Position numbers and translations under genes: made by a program. Positions 45,365-56,257 of a stretch of DNA of 64,000 bases are shown piece after piece (position 1 is the first letter of the stretch; each line of letters starts with the position of its first letter). This DNA is from Undibacterium sp. YM2 (GTDB lineage Bacteria > Pseudomonadota > Gammaproteobacteria > Burkholderiales > Burkholderiaceae_D), in NCBI RefSeq assembly GCF_009937975.1, contig NZ_AP018441.1:3224001-3288000 (forward strand), in the 5' to 3' direction. Under the pieces are notes generated by a model. It saw only the letters and a program-made list of their open reading frames with translations, ran no database searches and was not told the origin of the DNA.

Positions 45365-47254
45365 TCAAGCTGGTGCAGTTGCATTAGGCGACACACCACC
45401 GGAAGAACTACCCGAGGAAGGACGGTTGCTTGACTGGCTCTGCTTTGGCGGACGTGGATCTATACCATTCATGATGTCATTAACCTGGTCAGCATCAATG
45501 GTCTCCCAATCCAGCAAAGCCTTGGTCATGGCCTCTACCTTGTCACGATTTTCTTCCAGAAGTTTACGCGACAAAGCATATTGAGTATCCAGAATACTAC
45601 GAATTTCTGCATCCACTTTTTGCTGGGTTGCCTCGGAAATCGTTTTCGATGGGCCGCCAAAATAACCTTCACTCTGGCTATCTTCATAAACCATCACGCC
45701 CATGCTGTCGGACATACCAAAGCGCGTCACCATGGAACGTGCCAGTTTAGTAGCGCGAGAGAAATCATTGGACGCACCAGTGGACATCTGGCCTACAAAA
45801 ATTTCCTCTGCAATACGACCACCAAACAAAATGGATATTTCTTCCAGCATTTTGTCTTTATAGCCACTCAGATTATCATGCTCAGGCAATTGCCAGGTTA
45901 CACCCAGGGCAAAACCACGCGGCATGATAGTCACTTTATGGACGGGATCAGCCTTTGGCAAAAGCTTGGCAACCACTGCGTGACCAGACTCGTGATACGC
46001 AGTATTCCTGCGTTCTTCTTCACGCATGACCATGGAGCGACGTTCAGGGCCCATGTAGATTTTGTCCTTGGCATCTTCAAAATCCATCATTTCAACCAGA
46101 CGTTTATTGCGTCTCGCTGCAAACAATGCCGCCTCATTGACCAGATTGGCCAAATCAGCACCAGAGAAACCTGGTGTACCGCGCGCCAGCACATCTGCCT
46201 TGACGTCCGCAGAGATAGGCACTTTGCGCATGTGGACATTAAGAATTTGTTCACGACCACGGATATCTGGCAAGCCAACAGAAACCTGACGGTCAAAACG
46301 GCCTGGGCGCAGCAAAGCTTTATCCAGTACGTCAGCACGGTTAGTAGCAGCAATCACGATGACACCGGAATTGGCCTCAAAACCATCCATCTCCACCAGC
46401 ATCTGGTTCAATGTCTGTTCACGTTCATCATTACCACCACCCATGCCAGCACCACGATGGCGGCCAACAGCATCAATCTCATCGATAAAAATGATACAAG
46501 GTGAATGTTTTTTGGCATTCTCAAACATGTCGCGGACACGGGAAGCACCCACACCAACGAACATTTCAACGAAATCAGAACCGGAAATCGTGAAGAAAGG
46601 TACTTTTGCCTCACCAGCAATGGCGCGTGCGAGCAAAGTTTTACCAGTACCTGGAGGGCCGACCATCAACACGCCGCGCGGGATACGGCCACCAAGTTTC
46701 TGGAACTTGGTAGGGTCACGCAGGAAATCAACGATTTCACTTACTTCTTCTTTGGCTTCATCGCAACCGGCGACATCCGCAAAGGTCACATTATTGTTGG
46801 TGTCGTCCAGCATCCTGGCTTTGGACTTGCCAAAAGAGAATGCCCCACCCTTGCCACCGCCCTGCATCTGACGCATGAAAAATACCCAGACACCGATCAG
46901 CAAGAGCATCGGGAACCAGGAAATGAAGACTTGTGACAGGAAAGACTGCTCTTCGGGCTGTTTGACATCAAATTTGACGCCACTATCCACCAGATCACGT
47001 ATCAAGCCCTTGTCCAGCACAGTAATCTGGGACTTGACCTTTTTACCTTCAGAATTGGTCGCCACGATGGTGCGGTTGGCCTCATCAATGGTCGCTTCCT
47101 TGATATGCTTGGACCTGACCTCATCGAGGAACTCGGAATACGCAACGGATGTAACGCCTATACCGCTGCTTTTTCCATCAAACTGCTTAAAAAGTGTAAA
47201 AAGCACCAGGGCAACCACCACCCATATAGCAGCTTTTGAAAACATATTATTCAC
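45365..47254 (-). CDS. ftsH: ATP-dependent zinc metalloprotease FtsH
   Basis: A 629-residue membrane AAA protease that degrades misfolded membrane proteins and regulators such as sigma-32 and LpxC. It has two membrane helices (about residues 7-25 and 100-122) around a periplasmic domain, an AAA module with Walker [15 protein letters not shown] (about 193-206), Walker [13 protein letters not shown], the second region of homology [19 protein letters not shown], and the zinc site [12 protein letters not shown] (HESGH about 418-422). The C-terminal tail is Ser/Gly/Pro-rich. The GTG start at 47254 has AAGGAG at a good distance. It lies 123 bp downstream of rlmE. Confidence 0.97.
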   Translation of the reverse strand: MNNMFSKAAIWVVVALVLFTLFKQFDGKSSGIGVTSVAYSEFLDEVRSKHIKEATIDEANRTIVATNSEGKKVKSQITVLDKGLIRDLVDSGVKFDVKQPEEQSFLSQVFISWFPMLLLIGVWVFFMRQMQGGGKGGAFSFGKSKARMLDDTNNNVTFADVAGCDEAKEEVSEIVDFLRDPTKFQKLGGRIPRGVLMVGPPGTGKTLLARAIAGEAKVPFFTISGSDFVEMFVGVGASRVRDMFENAKKHSPCIIFIDEIDAVGRHRGAGMGGGNDEREQTLNQMLVEMDGFEANSGVIVIAATNRADVLDKALLRPGRFDRQVSVGLPDIRGREQILNVHMRKVPISADVKADVLARGTPGFSGADLANLVNEAALFAARRNKRLVEMMDFEDAKDKIYMGPERRSMVMREEERRNTAYHESGHAVVAKLLPKADPVHKVTIMPRGFALGVTWQLPEHDNLSGYKDKMLEEISILFGGRIAEEIFVGQMSTGASNDFSRATKLARSMVTRFGMSDSMGVMVYEDSQSEGYFGGPSKTISEATQQKVDAEIRSILDTQYALSRKLLEENRDKVEAMTKALLDWETIDADQVNDIMNGIDPRPPKQSQSSNRPSSGSSSGGVSPNATAPA

Positions 47255-47377
47255 GAGAACTCCTTGAACGCAGGATGCGCCATTTGATACTGTAAACGTT
47301 CATTCTACCCCCATTGGGTAGAGCTTGCTAGCCAGCATATGTTGGCAATATTGATGATTATCAAGAGGTAAATTCAA

Positions 47378-48022
47378 TTATTCGGGATTTTTCAAGCCTT
47401 TTCCGAGCAAAAAGATCTCGGAAGACTTGTCTTTACTGGCTTTTGGCTTCTTGTTGAGTACAGTTTTGAACTCATCTTTAAATAATGTCACTATCGTGTT
47501 ATAGCTGGGACCATGGAAGCATTTCACCAACAAAGCACCGCCCGGCTTAAGATGCGCCTTGGAAAAAGACACTGCGAGCTCGATAATATATTCGACACGC
47601 GCCGCATCAACTGTTGAGTTGCCAGACAGATTTGGGGCCATATCGGACAATACCAAGTCCACTTTGCGCCCCAACAATTTGGATTCCAATTGATCCAGCA
47701 CTTCATCTTCACGAAAGTCGCCCTGGATGAATTGCACATCAGCGATAGGCTCCATAGGCAAAAGATCAAGGGCAAAAATCTCACCCAGGATGCCACCACC
47801 TTCTTTACCTGCGAGCTTATTCCTTACATACTGAGACCAGCTGCCTGGGGTTGCCCCGAGATCGACCACAACCTGCCCCGGGCGTATCAATTTTTCTGAT
47901 TCATCTATTTCTTTTAGCTTGTAAACGGCGCGTGCACGATAGCCTTCCTTTTGTGCAAGTTTCACATAAGGATCATTAATATGGTCGTGAACCCAATTTT
48001 GATTGAATTTATTCTTTGCCAT
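47378..48022 (-). CDS. rlmE: 23S rRNA 2'-O-ribose U2552 methyltransferase
   Basis: A 214-residue SAM-dependent methyltransferase that modifies U2552 in the ribosomal A loop late in 50S assembly. [13 protein letters not shown] (about residues 28-40) contains the first catalytic Lys; [15 protein letters not shown] (about 52-66) binds [16 protein letters not shown] (about 126-138) has the catalytic Asp, and LLVKCFHG (about 168-175) the second Lys. It is the first gene of rlmE-ftsH and is divergent from yhbY, with only 32 bp between the start codons, a conserved proteobacterial arrangement. Confidence 0.96.
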   Translation of the reverse strand: MAKNKFNQNWVHDHINDPYVKLAQKEGYRARAVYKLKEIDESEKLIRPGQVVVDLGATPGSWSQYVRNKLAGKEGGGILGEIFALDLLPMEPIADVQFIQGDFREDEVLDQLESKLLGRKVDLVLSDMAPNLSGNSTVDAARVEYIIELAVSFSKAHLKPGGALLVKCFHGPSYNTIVTLFKDEFKTVLNKKPKASKDKSSEIFLLGKGLKNPE

Positions 48023-48054
48023 TCGCGTAAAATACTGCTTTTAAAGGAATTACT

Positions 48055-48531
48055 ATGTTAAAACTTACGCCCGCTGAAAGAAGCGAACTCCGCTCCGAAG
48101 CACATGCACTGAAACCTATCGTATTAATCGGCGAAGCTGGATTGACTCCTGCTGTTATCAAAGAAATTGATGCTGGCCTGAATGCCCATGGCCTGATCAA
48201 GGTACGCGTATTTGGCGATGATAGAGAAGCACGCATAGGTATGTACGATACCATCTGCGCCGAGCTGAATGCAGCCCCAGTACAACATATAGGTAAACTT
48301 TTGGTGGTTTACCGTCCCAAACTGGAAGGCACAAAAGAAACCAAACTGGTTAAAAAAGGTAAAGGCATGCGCGAAGTTACTATCGTCAAGCCCAGCCCAA
48401 GCGGAACCAAAAAACCTACCGTGTCCAAAGTCATGGTCAAAGGCAATGAGCGCGTCACCCAGGGTGGCAATATCAAGCGCGCAAAACCACGCCAAAGCAG
48501 TGCAAAAAAATCATCTCTGGCCAACAGCTAA
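48055..48531 (+). CDS. YhbY-type CRM-domain RNA-binding protein with basic C-terminal tail
   Basis: A 158-residue ribosome-associated protein. Residues 1-95 are a CRM domain typical of YhbY (LTPAERSELRSEAHALKPIV, LIGEAGLTPAVIKEIDAGLN, then RVFGDDREARIGMYDTICAE), a family linked to pre-50S particles. Residues about 96-158 are an added low-complexity tail rich in Lys, Pro and Ser, about 60 residues longer than enteric YhbY. AAGGA lies 6 bp before the ATG. It is divergent from rlmE, another 50S maturation factor. Confidence 0.93.
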   Translation: MLKLTPAERSELRSEAHALKPIVLIGEAGLTPAVIKEIDAGLNAHGLIKVRVFGDDREARIGMYDTICAELNAAPVQHIGKLLVVYRPKLEGTKETKLVKKGKGMREVTIVKPSPSGTKKPTVSKVMVKGNERVTQGGNIKRAKPRQSSAKKSSLANS

Positions 48532-48561
48532 GCTTCAATACTGCTGACATCAATCAGTACA

Positions 48562-48583
48562 ACCCGGCCTGACCTGGCCGGGT
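48562..48583. terminator. GC-rich hairpin after yhbY
   Basis: ACCCGGCC (48562-48569) pairs perfectly with GGCCGGGT (48576-48583) around a 6-nt loop, 30 bp beyond the yhbY stop. The following AATTACC has no proper U-tract, so termination is likely but may be weak. Confidence 0.55.
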
Positions 48584-48631
48584 AATTACCTCTCTGTACG
48601 CTTAAACAGCTGTTGCATCAACCGCTGCAGA

Positions 48632-48660
48632 AATTCATATTCACAGACTGAATATGAATT
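48632..48660 (-). terminator. AT-rich hairpin after greA
   Basis: AATTCATATTCA (48632-48643) and TGAATATGAATT (48649-48660) are a perfect 12-bp inverted repeat with a 5-nt loop, only 2 bp after the greA stop codon. The minus strand continues with TTTCTG. It may stabilise the 3' end or end transcription. Confidence 0.5.
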
Positions 48661-48662
48661 GA

Positions 48663-49139
48663 TTAAACGTACATCACATCCAGCACTTCATACTCGCGCA
48701 CACCAGCAGGTGCCTGTACACCAACAACATCGCCGGCATACTTGCCTATCAAGGCTCGTGCGATAGGAGAAGTGATGGAGACCTTGCTCAATTTCAAGTC
48801 TGCTTCATCTTCACCAACGATCTGATAGCTGACTTTCTGCGAAGTTTCGAGGTCTTCCAGGTGGACTGTGGAGCCAAATACGACGCGCCCTTCAGCATCG
48901 AGTTCGCTAGGATCAATAATCTGCGCAGAACCAAGCTTGCCTTCGAGCTCAGCGATACGGCCCTCAATGAAAGCCTGGCGCTCCTTGGCGGCATCATATT
49001 CGGCATTTTCAGACAAATCGCCTTGTGCGCGTGCCTCAGCAATCGCATTGATCACATCTGGGCGCTCTTTGGTTTTCAGTTTATGCAATTCTTGTTTTAG
49101 CAATTCTGCACCAAACTTGGTGATAGGTACTGTACTCAT
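48663..49139 (-). CDS. greA: Transcription elongation factor GreA
   Basis: Binds in the RNA polymerase secondary channel and stimulates cleavage of backtracked transcripts. The 158 residues have the N-terminal coiled coil (about 1-75) with the acidic tip in EARAQGDLSENAEYDAAKERQ (Asp and Glu of LSENAEYD), then an FKBP-like C-terminal domain (TVHLEDLETSQKVSYQIVGE, SPIARALIGKYAGD). The start at 49139 (MSTVPITKFG) gives the standard length; an ATG 9 bp upstream is possible. It follows carB in the same direction, as in many betaproteobacteria. Confidence 0.96.
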   Translation of the reverse strand: MSTVPITKFGAELLKQELHKLKTKERPDVINAIAEARAQGDLSENAEYDAAKERQAFIEGRIAELEGKLGSAQIIDPSELDAEGRVVFGSTVHLEDLETSQKVSYQIVGEDEADLKLSKVSITSPIARALIGKYAGDVVGVQAPAGVREYEVLDVMYV

Positions 49140-49264
49140 GACATTCACACTTTTAAAAGTAAAAATACAGAGGCCACATCAGACACCAGCATTACCGATG
49201 CCATTTGTGACCTCTGTATCGAAGTTCATGTGTCCCGACCAAGTCAGGGACACTGTTATTTCTA

Positions 49265-52200
49265 TCAGTTTAAGGTTTTATGCAGGCCTTGTAAATCATA
49301 AACATGCAATTCATTGAGATGACGCATGCCTTCGACCGCAGCTTCTGCACCGGCGATGGTCGTGAATGTTGTTGCACGGGCAATCAATGCAGAGGTACGG
49401 ATAGCGCGTGAATCAGTAATGGCATTGCGCTTTTCTTCTACTGTATTGATGACCATGGCAATATCATTGTTCTTGATCATATCAACAACGTGTGGCCTGC
49501 CTTCGACAACCTTGTTCACCACTGACACAGGAATTCCCTCAGCAGCAATCGCGGTTGCCGTACCACGCGTGGCAACGATGGAAAAGCCCATCTCCACCAG
49601 ATCTCGGGCCACTTTGACACCGCGTGGCTTATCACTGTTCTTGATACTCAGGAATACCTTGCCGGACGTTGGCAATTTCACGCCTGCTCCCAATTGCGAT
49701 TTCACGAAAGCTTCGCCAAAGGTTTTACCCACACCCATGACTTCACCCGTCGATTTCATCTCTGGGCCAAGAATGGTATCAACGCCCGGGAACTTCACGA
49801 ACGGGAATACGGCTTCCTTGACGCTGAAGTAAGGCGGCACGACTTCGGCACCGATACCTTGTGAATCAAGCGATTGTCCAACCATGCAACGTGCAGCAAT
49901 TTTTGCCAGTTGCAAACCGGTCGCCTTGGATACATACGGCACGGTACGCGATGCACGTGGATTCACTTCCAGCACAAATACGACGTCCTTGCCATCTTGC
50001 TGCTGAATCGCAAACTGTACGTTCATCAGGCCAACGACATTCAAACCTTTTGCCATCAGCGCAGTCTGGCGCTTGAGTTCAGCAATGGTTTCTTGTGACA
50101 GGGAATATGGCGGCAAGGAACATGCGGAGTCACCAGAGTGAACACCAGCCTGCTCGATATGCTCCATGACACCACCAATGAAGGTACGCTCACCGTCAGA
50201 CAGGCAATCAACGTCCACTTCAATCGCATCATTCAGGAAGCGATCGAGCAAGACTGGAGAATCATGCGACACCTTGACGGCTTCACGCATGTAACGCTCA
50301 AGATCACGTTGCTCATGGACGATTTCCATCGCACGGCCACCAAGTACATAAGATGGACGCACCACCAGCGGATAACCGATTTCTTGCGCCAGTGCCAAAG
50401 CATCAGCCTCCGTACGTGCTGTACGGTTAGGCGGTTGACGCAAGCCCAGGTCTTGCAGCATTTTCTGGAAGCGTTCGCGGTCTTCTGCAGCATCGATCAT
50501 GTCTGGTGAAGTACCGACGATAGGAACGCCATTCGCTTCCAAATCCAGCGCCAGTTTCAAAGGTGTCTGACCACCATATTGCACGATGACGCCAACTGGT
50601 TTTTCTTTATCGACGATTTCCAGTACATCTTCCAGTGTCAGTGGTTCAAAATACAGACGGTCAGATGTATCGTAGTCGGTAGAAACGGTTTCAGGATTGC
50701 AGTTGACCATGATGGTTTCATAACCATCTTCGCGCATTGCAAATGCCGCGTGCACGCAGCAATAATCAAACTCAATACCCTGGCCGATACGGTTAGGACC
50801 ACCGCCCAATACCATGATTTTTTTCTTGTCGGTCGGATTCGATTCGCATTCTTCTTCGTACGTCGAATACATGTAGGCTGTATTCGTGGCAAATTCACCG
50901 GCGCAAGTATCCACGCGTTTGTAGACCGGGCGCACGTTCAAAGCTTTACGCTTTTCACGAATCGCTGTATCTGTCGTTTTCAGCAATTTTGCCAGACGAC
51001 GATCAGAGAAACCTTTTTGCTTCAGTTGCAGCATGAGGGCTTTGTCAACGCTGTCGAGTGACTGTTCATCCAGCCACAATTCGATATCGACGATGTCCTT
51101 GATCTGCACCAGGAACCATGGATCGATATGCGTCAGTTGATGCACTTCTTCCAGAGTAAAGCCTTGAGCGAAAGCGTCACCAACATACCAGATACGGTCC
51201 GGGCCAGGCTCACCCAGTTCTTTTTCCAGGGTCTCACGGTCCTGGGTTTTTTCATTCATGCCATCGACGCCAACTTCCAGGCCACGCAGGGCTTTCTGGA
51301 AAGACTCCTGGAAGGTGCGGCCTATCGCCATCACTTCACCAACAGATTTCATCTGCGTCGTCAGGCGGTTATCTGCCTGTGGAAATTTTTCAAATGCGAA
51401 ACGTGGGATCTTGGTAACGACGTAATCGATGGAAGGCTCGAAAGAAGCTGGCGTAGCACCACCCGTAATTTCATTACGCAATTCATCGAGCGTGAAACCA
51501 ACTGCCAGCTTGGCAGCAATCTTGGCAATAGGGAAACCAGTTGCCTTGGATGCCAGCGCAGATGAACGCGATACACGCGGGTTCATCTCGATGACGATCA
51601 TACGGCCATCGGCAGGGTTGATGGAAAACTGTACGTTGGAACCACCGGTGTCAACACCAATTTCACGCAGCACTGCCAAAGAGGCATTACGCATGATCTG
51701 GTATTCTTTATCGGTTAGTGTCTGCGCTGGTGCAACCGTGATGGAGTCACCGGTATGCACACCCATAGGATCCAGGTTTTCGATGGAGCAGACGATGATG
51801 CAGTTGTCGGCCTTGTCGCGCACGACTTCCATCTCATATTCTTTCCAGCCTATCAACGATTCTTCGATCAGCAATTCATTGGTAGGCGATGCTTCCAGAC
51901 CGCGCTTGCAAATCGTTTCGAATTCTTCCGGGTTGTAGGCAATACCACCACCTGTACCACCCATGGTGAACGATGGACGGATGATGACAGGAAAGCCCAC
52001 ATCCTTTTGCACTACCCATGCTTCATCCATGGAATGGGCAACGCCGGAACGCGCAGAACCCAGACCAATCTTGGTCATGGCGTTCTTGAATTTCAAACGG
52101 TCTTCAGCCTTGTCGATGGCTTCAGGAGAAGCACCGATCAGTTCGCAATTGTACTTGATCAGCACGCCGTTGCGATGCAAGTCCAATGCGCAGTTCAGTG

Positions 52201-52483
52201 CGGTCTGGCCACCCATGGTAGGCAGAATCGCATCCGGCTTTTCCTTGGCGATGATGCGCTCAACAACTTGCCAGGTGATAGGCTCGATGTAAGTCACATC
52301 GGCCATTTCCGGGTCAGTCATGATGGTTGCCGGATTGCTGTTAACCAGAATCACGCGGTAACCTTCTTCACGCAAAGCCTTGCAAGCCTGTGCGCCGGAA
52401 TAATCGAATTCGCAAGCCTGGCCAATGATGATGGGGCCAGCGCCAATAATCAAAATACTTTTTATGTCGTTACGTTTTGGCAT
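49265..52483 (-). CDS. carB: Carbamoyl-phosphate synthase large subunit
   Basis: Makes carbamoyl phosphate from bicarbonate, ammonia (from CarA) and two ATP for arginine and pyrimidines. The 1072 residues show the internal duplication: two ATP-grasp halves (about 1-400 and 550-935), each starting with [19 protein letters not shown] and [19 protein letters not shown] type segments, and each with a NPRxSRxxA-type segment ([32 protein letters not shown]). The C-terminal MGS-like allosteric domain (about 940-1072) includes [17 protein letters not shown]. It follows carA by 4 bp. Confidence 0.98.
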   Translation of the reverse strand: MPKRNDIKSILIIGAGPIIIGQACEFDYSGAQACKALREEGYRVILVNSNPATIMTDPEMADVTYIEPITWQVVERIIAKEKPDAILPTMGGQTALNCALDLHRNGVLIKYNCELIGASPEAIDKAEDRLKFKNAMTKIGLGSARSGVAHSMDEAWVVQKDVGFPVIIRPSFTMGGTGGGIAYNPEEFETICKRGLEASPTNELLIEESLIGWKEYEMEVVRDKADNCIIVCSIENLDPMGVHTGDSITVAPAQTLTDKEYQIMRNASLAVLREIGVDTGGSNVQFSINPADGRMIVIEMNPRVSRSSALASKATGFPIAKIAAKLAVGFTLDELRNEITGGATPASFEPSIDYVVTKIPRFAFEKFPQADNRLTTQMKSVGEVMAIGRTFQESFQKALRGLEVGVDGMNEKTQDRETLEKELGEPGPDRIWYVGDAFAQGFTLEEVHQLTHIDPWFLVQIKDIVDIELWLDEQSLDSVDKALMLQLKQKGFSDRRLAKLLKTTDTAIREKRKALNVRPVYKRVDTCAGEFATNTAYMYSTYEEECESNPTDKKKIMVLGGGPNRIGQGIEFDYCCVHAAFAMREDGYETIMVNCNPETVSTDYDTSDRLYFEPLTLEDVLEIVDKEKPVGVIVQYGGQTPLKLALDLEANGVPIVGTSPDMIDAAEDRERFQKMLQDLGLRQPPNRTARTEADALALAQEIGYPLVVRPSYVLGGRAMEIVHEQRDLERYMREAVKVSHDSPVLLDRFLNDAIEVDVDCLSDGERTFIGGVMEHIEQAGVHSGDSACSLPPYSLSQETIAELKRQTALMAKGLNVVGLMNVQFAIQQQDGKDVVFVLEVNPRASRTVPYVSKATGLQLAKIAARCMVGQSLDSQGIGAEVVPPYFSVKEAVFPFVKFPGVDTILGPEMKSTGEVMGVGKTFGEAFVKSQLGAGVKLPTSGKVFLSIKNSDKPRGVKVARDLVEMGFSIVATRGTATAIAAEGIPVSVVNKVVEGRPHVVDMIKNNDIAMVINTVEEKRNAITDSRAIRTSALIARATTFTTIAGAEAAVEGMRHLNELHVYDLQGLHKTLN

Positions 52484-52487
52484 TCTC

Positions 52488-53651
52488 TTATTCTCCTGTC
52501 TTTGCCTTGGTCATCATCGCAGTGAAGCGGTCAAACAGGTAGGCAATATCATGCGGACCTGGTGAGGCTTCAGGGTGACCCTGGAAGCAGAAAGCTGGTT
52601 TATCAGTACGGGCAAAGCCTTGCAGCGAGCCATCAAACAAAGACACGTGGGTGACACGGCAATTGGCTGGCAAAGTTGCCGCATCGACTGCAAAACCGTG
52701 GTTTTGGGATGTGATCAATACCTGCTTGGTATCCAGATCCTGCACAGGATGGTTGGCACCGTGGTGACCGAATTTCATCTTGAGGGTTTTGGCACCAGAT
52801 GCCAGCGCCATGATTTGATGACCAAGGCAGATACCGAAGGTAGGAACGCCCTTCTCTATCAATTCCTTCGCAGCAGCAATCGCGTAATCGCAAGGCTCAG
52901 GATCGCCAGGACCATTCGACAAAAACACGCCATCAGGATTCAGTGCCAGCACGTCAGCAGCGCTGGATTGCGCAGGCAATACAGTAACCTTGCAGCCGCG
53001 CTCGGCCAGCATGCGCAGGATATTGCGCTTGACGCCAAAGTCGAAAGCAACAACATGGAATTTAGGGTTTTGCAACTGACCATAACCCTGGCCCAATACC
53101 CATTCAGCTTCTGTCCAGTTGTATGCCTGCTTGACAGACACGACCTTGGCCAGATCCATGCCAGACAGGCCAGGGAAAGACTTGGCCAGTGCGATGGCTT
53201 TTTCAGCATCAGCACCTACCAGGATAGCACCACCCTGGGCACCTTTTTCACGCAAAATACGTGTGAGCTTGCGGGTATCAATACCGGCAATAGCGACAAT
53301 ATTTTGGGATTTGAGATAATCAGAGAGGGATTGTTCAGAGCGGAAATTCGATACCAGCAAAGGCAGGTCTTTAATGATCAAACCGGCTGCATGGATTTTG
53401 TCAGACTCTACGTCTTCGGCATTGACGCCGGTATTACCAATATGCGGATACGTCAGGGTAACGATCTGGGAACTATAACTGGGGTCAGTCAAAATTTCCT
53501 GATAGCCAGTCATTGAGGTATTGAAGACAACTTCACCTATGGTCTGACCGGCAGCGCCAATCGAATATCCAGTGAAAATGCTTCCATCGGCGAGAGCAAG
53601 TATAGCGGTGTCCTGGCCGGAACGAAGAAGGGACTGCGGAATGGGCAGCAA
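52488..53651 (-). CDS. carA: Carbamoyl-phosphate synthase small subunit (glutaminase)
   Basis: The amidotransferase subunit feeding ammonia to CarB. The N-terminal CPSase_sm domain (about residues 15-150) includes [20 protein letters not shown] and [10 protein letters not shown]; the class I glutaminase follows, with the nucleophile Cys in [13 protein letters not shown] (about 268-280) and the His-Glu pair in [19 protein letters not shown]. The start is best placed at the TTG at 53651 ([12 protein letters not shown]), which has AGGAG 6 bp upstream; a TTG two codons earlier abuts that SD. No ATG is available near the start. Length from here is 387 residues. Confidence 0.95.
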   Translation of the reverse strand: MLPIPQSLLRSGQDTAILALADGSIFTGYSIGAAGQTIGEVVFNTSMTGYQEILTDPSYSSQIVTLTYPHIGNTGVNAEDVESDKIHAAGLIIKDLPLLVSNFRSEQSLSDYLKSQNIVAIAGIDTRKLTRILREKGAQGGAILVGADAEKAIALAKSFPGLSGMDLAKVVSVKQAYNWTEAEWVLGQGYGQLQNPKFHVVAFDFGVKRNILRMLAERGCKVTVLPAQSSAADVLALNPDGVFLSNGPGDPEPCDYAIAAAKELIEKGVPTFGICLGHQIMALASGAKTLKMKFGHHGANHPVQDLDTKQVLITSQNHGFAVDAATLPANCRVTHVSLFDGSLQGFARTDKPAFCFQGHPEASPGPHDIAYLFDRFTAMMTKAKTGE

Positions 53652-53802
53652 GGGCAACTCCTGTATTGTTACCGCCGCTGCGACGCCCCAAGCTGTCGTT
53701 TCCCTGGCCGCGCATGAATTGCCGCGCAGCCTGGAAAGATGATGGAGCGATGTGAATTTGGGTAGGCGCTACGGCGAGATTTCGGATTAGTTAAACCCTC
53801 GA

Positions 53803-53831
53803 ATTATAGCGCGAAACGGCCCATCAGGCAA
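53803..53831 (-). promoter_or_regulatory. carAB promoter
   Basis: On the minus strand TTGCCT (53831-53826), 17 bp, TATAAT (53808-53803). The -10 is consensus. Transcription would start near 53796, giving a leader of about 145 nt before the TTG start. The -35 overlaps the loop and left arm of a 15-bp inverted repeat. Confidence 0.75.
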
Positions 53832-53854
53832 ATACGAAATGCCTGATGGGCCGT
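53816..53854. promoter_or_regulatory. 15-bp perfect inverted repeat overlapping the carA promoter
   Basis: ACGGCCCATCAGGCA (53816-53830) and TGCCTGATGGGCCGT (53840-53854) pair perfectly around a 9-nt loop. It lies about 112 bp past the GlcG/HbpS-like gene and could be its terminator (the minus strand then reads TTTCGC). Because it covers the carA -35 region, a role as operator or terminator/promoter fusion is also possible. Confidence 0.6.
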
Positions 53855-53965
53855 GAAATTGCTTGCAAACTCAATAGTGTACGAGCGTGCGTTAATAATT
53901 TTCCAGAAATTATCCCTGACACCATCCCGCAAAACAGAATGTGTTATTCAATGTAAATATTTGAA

Positions 53966-54370
53966 TTACAGACCCAGAGCAGCAATACCGGCTTTGGCGA
54001 TTTGTGCATCTTCCGCCGACTTGACGCCTGAAACACCAACCGCACCAACGCATTGACCATCGACAATAATTGGCACGCCGCCTTCAAGCATGCCTTCCAG
54101 AGGGGCACTCAGGAAAGAATAACGGCCATTATTGATAATATCTTCATAGATTTTTGACTCACGCTTGCCCAGTGCGGCAGTAGCAGCCTTGGCTGGGGCA
54201 ATTTGCGAAGAAATCGGGGCGACGCCGTCCAGACGCTGCAACCACATCAAATGACCACCATCATCTACGATAGCGATCACGACAGGCCAGTTATTGGCCT
54301 TGGCTTCCGCCTCGGCAGCAGCAGCAATCTTCTTGACATCATCCAGTGTCATCACGGGTTTTGTTTGCAT
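53966..54370 (-). CDS. GlcG/HbpS family haem-binding-like protein
   Basis: A 134-residue single-domain protein. The family (DUF336) includes GlcG of the glycolate locus and the haem-degrading HbpS; the function here is open. The start at 54370 (MQTKPVMTLDDVKKIAAAAE) has GGAGAGG 5 bp upstream. WPVVIAIVDDGGHLMWLQRL (about residues 28-47) and the C-terminal EGGVPIIVDGQCVGAVGVSG segment are typical of the family. There is no signal peptide. It stands alone between carA and the NlpC/P60 gene. Confidence 0.9.
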   Translation of the reverse strand: MQTKPVMTLDDVKKIAAAAEAEAKANNWPVVIAIVDDGGHLMWLQRLDGVAPISSQIAPAKAATAALGKRESKIYEDIINNGRYSFLSAPLEGMLEGGVPIIVDGQCVGAVGVSGVKSAEDAQIAKAGIAALGL

Positions 54371-54632
54371 AAATACCTCTCCATTAAATTCTGCGGATTG
54401 TACGCCAAGCAATTGCGCTTAGGTATACAAACAGTTTTTACCAATTTAGCCAGCTTATTGAGTCCTATTCAGCGCCAGGCCAGAAATCAGCCTGATACAA
54501 AACCCCTGACCATATTGTCATTATTTTAAGTAAATAGCGGAAACTTATTGTTACTCAGAAAGGTATCCCAAATAGTTTACATTTTTTCAGAGTTCGCTTA
54601 CAGTTGAGCGGTTTTTCCAACCAGGTGCAAAG

Positions 54633-55171
54633 ATGCTAATAACCGTTTCCAGAATATCAAGGAAAGCCAAATTAGTGCTTATCTCAACTATGCTGCTAGC
54701 AGCAGCGGCTAACCCAGCCTGGAGCGCAGACAATCCCTTCCCCGAGTCCTCGACCGCCTACACCAAACTGCAAGAAATCAAGCAACGCGCATCCGACCTC
54801 ACAGTCAAAGCCATGGATTTGATGGGCATACGTTATAAGCGCGGCGGCAACTCACCTGAAAATGGCCTCGATTGCAGCGGTTTTGTCAGATATGTATTCA
54901 AAGATGTGGTCGGCGCCAATTTGCCACGCACCTCAGCAGAAATCAGTAAAGTAGGCGAACACGTAGAACAAAAGGATTTGCAGCCCGGCGATCTGGTTTT
55001 TATAACACGCTCAAACGCGGCTTTTCTCATGTAGGCATTTATCTGGGTGACAACAAATTCATCCATTCCCCTTCAGCAGGCGGCCAGGTCAGGGTGGAAA
55101 GCATGGACATCGCTTACTGGAAAAAACGCTTCAATGGCGCACGCCGCATCAATGATGATGAAGTCAAATAA
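54633..55171 (+). pseudogene. NlpC/P60 (C40) peptidoglycan endopeptidase, broken by a -1 frameshift
   Basis: An exported cysteine peptidase that trims peptidoglycan stem peptides. There is a signal peptide (residues about 12-31, cleavage near AWSA-DN) and a catalytic Cys81 in GLDCSGFVRYVF. The frame breaks after PGDLVF: as read it becomes ITRSNAAFLM and stops. In the next frame the protein resumes YNTLKRGFSHVGIYLGDNKF, with the catalytic His, and ends INDDEVK at 55171. Adding one T to the five-T run near 54994-55000 restores a 179-residue protein. The rest is intact, so a base-calling error is likely. Confidence 0.85.
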
Positions 55172-55297
55172 TTAGCATAAAAATAAATTATTTAGTACCA
55201 AGCAGTTCTAACTACAGATTTTCCCAACCTCAAAAAATAAAGGCAGAGCAAATCATGCCCTGCCTTATCTTCCCTCCTTTACCTCATCTCCGTCAGA

Positions 55298-56257
55298 TCA
55301 GCGCTCCTGCATCGCCTTAATCTTTTGCTTAATCTCTGGCATCATTGCCATTGCCGCTTTTTCCCCTGCCAGGATAGCCAGATTGCGGCCATTAAAATCG
55401 TTACCCTTCATACCCGGCAATTCCGGGCGTATCACTATCTCGGCCTGCTTCAACTCAAACTGATTAATGCTCTGCCCCATGATGGCTACGGTTTGCAGTA
55501 ACACATCAAGAGTCGCATTGGAAACCAGCGGCTCAGGCGGCGAAGAAATATTGACGGCAATCACCAGGTCAGCCCCCATTTCACGGGCAAAACGTACCGG
55601 CACTGGCGATACCAGACCACCATCAACATACAGGCGATCATTGATTTTCACAGGTTGAAATACGCCAGGCACAGCCGACGAAGCACGCACTGCCGCACCC
55701 GTATTCCCGCGCTGGAAAAGTACTGCATGGCCAGTTGCCAGGTCGGTCGCTACAGCACCAAATGGCTTGCGCAGTTTTTCTATCGGGGCTTGCACCACCA
55801 GACGGTTTACGTAGGCCTGCAGGGCATCACCCTTCAATACACCACTGGACTTGGAAAACAAAGGCAGCGACCAATCCGAGATGGTCACTTCATCCATGTC
55901 CAGGGCCATTTTTTGCAGGGCAAAACCATTATTGCCAGCCGCGTACATGGCCCCGACTACGCTGCCCGCACTGGTACCAACCACAACATCAGGATTGATG
56001 CCTTGCGACTCCAGCGCCTTGATGACACCTATATGGGCAAACCCACGCGCCGCACCGCCGCCAAGCGCCAGGCCTATGCGTATGGGCTTGAGTGTCTTTG
56101 CCGCAGGGATGGCGGGCGTCGCGGCAGGTGTTGCCTGTTGTGGCGAAGTATTGCAGGCAGACAGGCCAAATACCAGCATTACCGGCAAGGCGAGACGGAC
56201 AAAAACAGAGTTTTTACCAGCAGCCAAAGCTGATGGACGGGAAAATAGACGCGACAT
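55298..56257 (-). CDS. Patatin-like phospholipase, lipoprotein
   Basis: A 319-residue membrane-anchored patatin-fold lipase. A signal with lipobox (VMLVFGLSACNTS, Cys about residue 35) leads into the patatin domain: oxyanion loop GLALGGGAARGFAHIG (about 62-77), nucleophile elbow VVGTSAGSVVGAMYAAG (Ser about 98) and DGGLVSPVPVRFAREMGAD with the catalytic Asp (about 205). It resembles the RssA branch, extended by the lipoprotein signal. The ATG at 56257 is preferred over a TTG 18 bp upstream; neither has a good SD. No lipid-pathway gene is adjacent. Confidence 0.9.
   Translation of the reverse strand: MSRLFSRPSALAAGKNSVFVRLALPVMLVFGLSACNTSPQQATPAATPAIPAAKTLKPIRIGLALGGGAARGFAHIGVIKALESQGINPDVVVGTSAGSVVGAMYAAGNNGFALQKMALDMDEVTISDWSLPLFSKSSGVLKGDALQAYVNRLVVQAPIEKLRKPFGAVATDLATGHAVLFQRGNTGAAVRASSAVPGVFQPVKINDRLYVDGGLVSPVPVRFAREMGADLVIAVNISSPPEPLVSNATLDVLLQTVAIMGQSINQFELKQAEIVIRPELPGMKGNDFNGRNLAILAGEKAAMAMMPEIKQKIKAMQER

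Larger units (their letters stand above)
53652..53965. other. carAB leader and promoter region
   Basis: A 314-bp stretch without a credible gene between carA and the GlcG/HbpS-like gene. It holds the carA promoter and a 15-bp perfect hairpin (listed separately) and a leader of about 145 nt. Positions 53855-53965 show nothing recognisable. Confidence 0.7.

Noticed and set aside
53533..53715. Short ORF starting in the carA leader and overlapping carA out of frame
   Set aside because: No good SD and an unremarkable Arg/Ser-rich product; not enough to propose a regulatory leader peptide.
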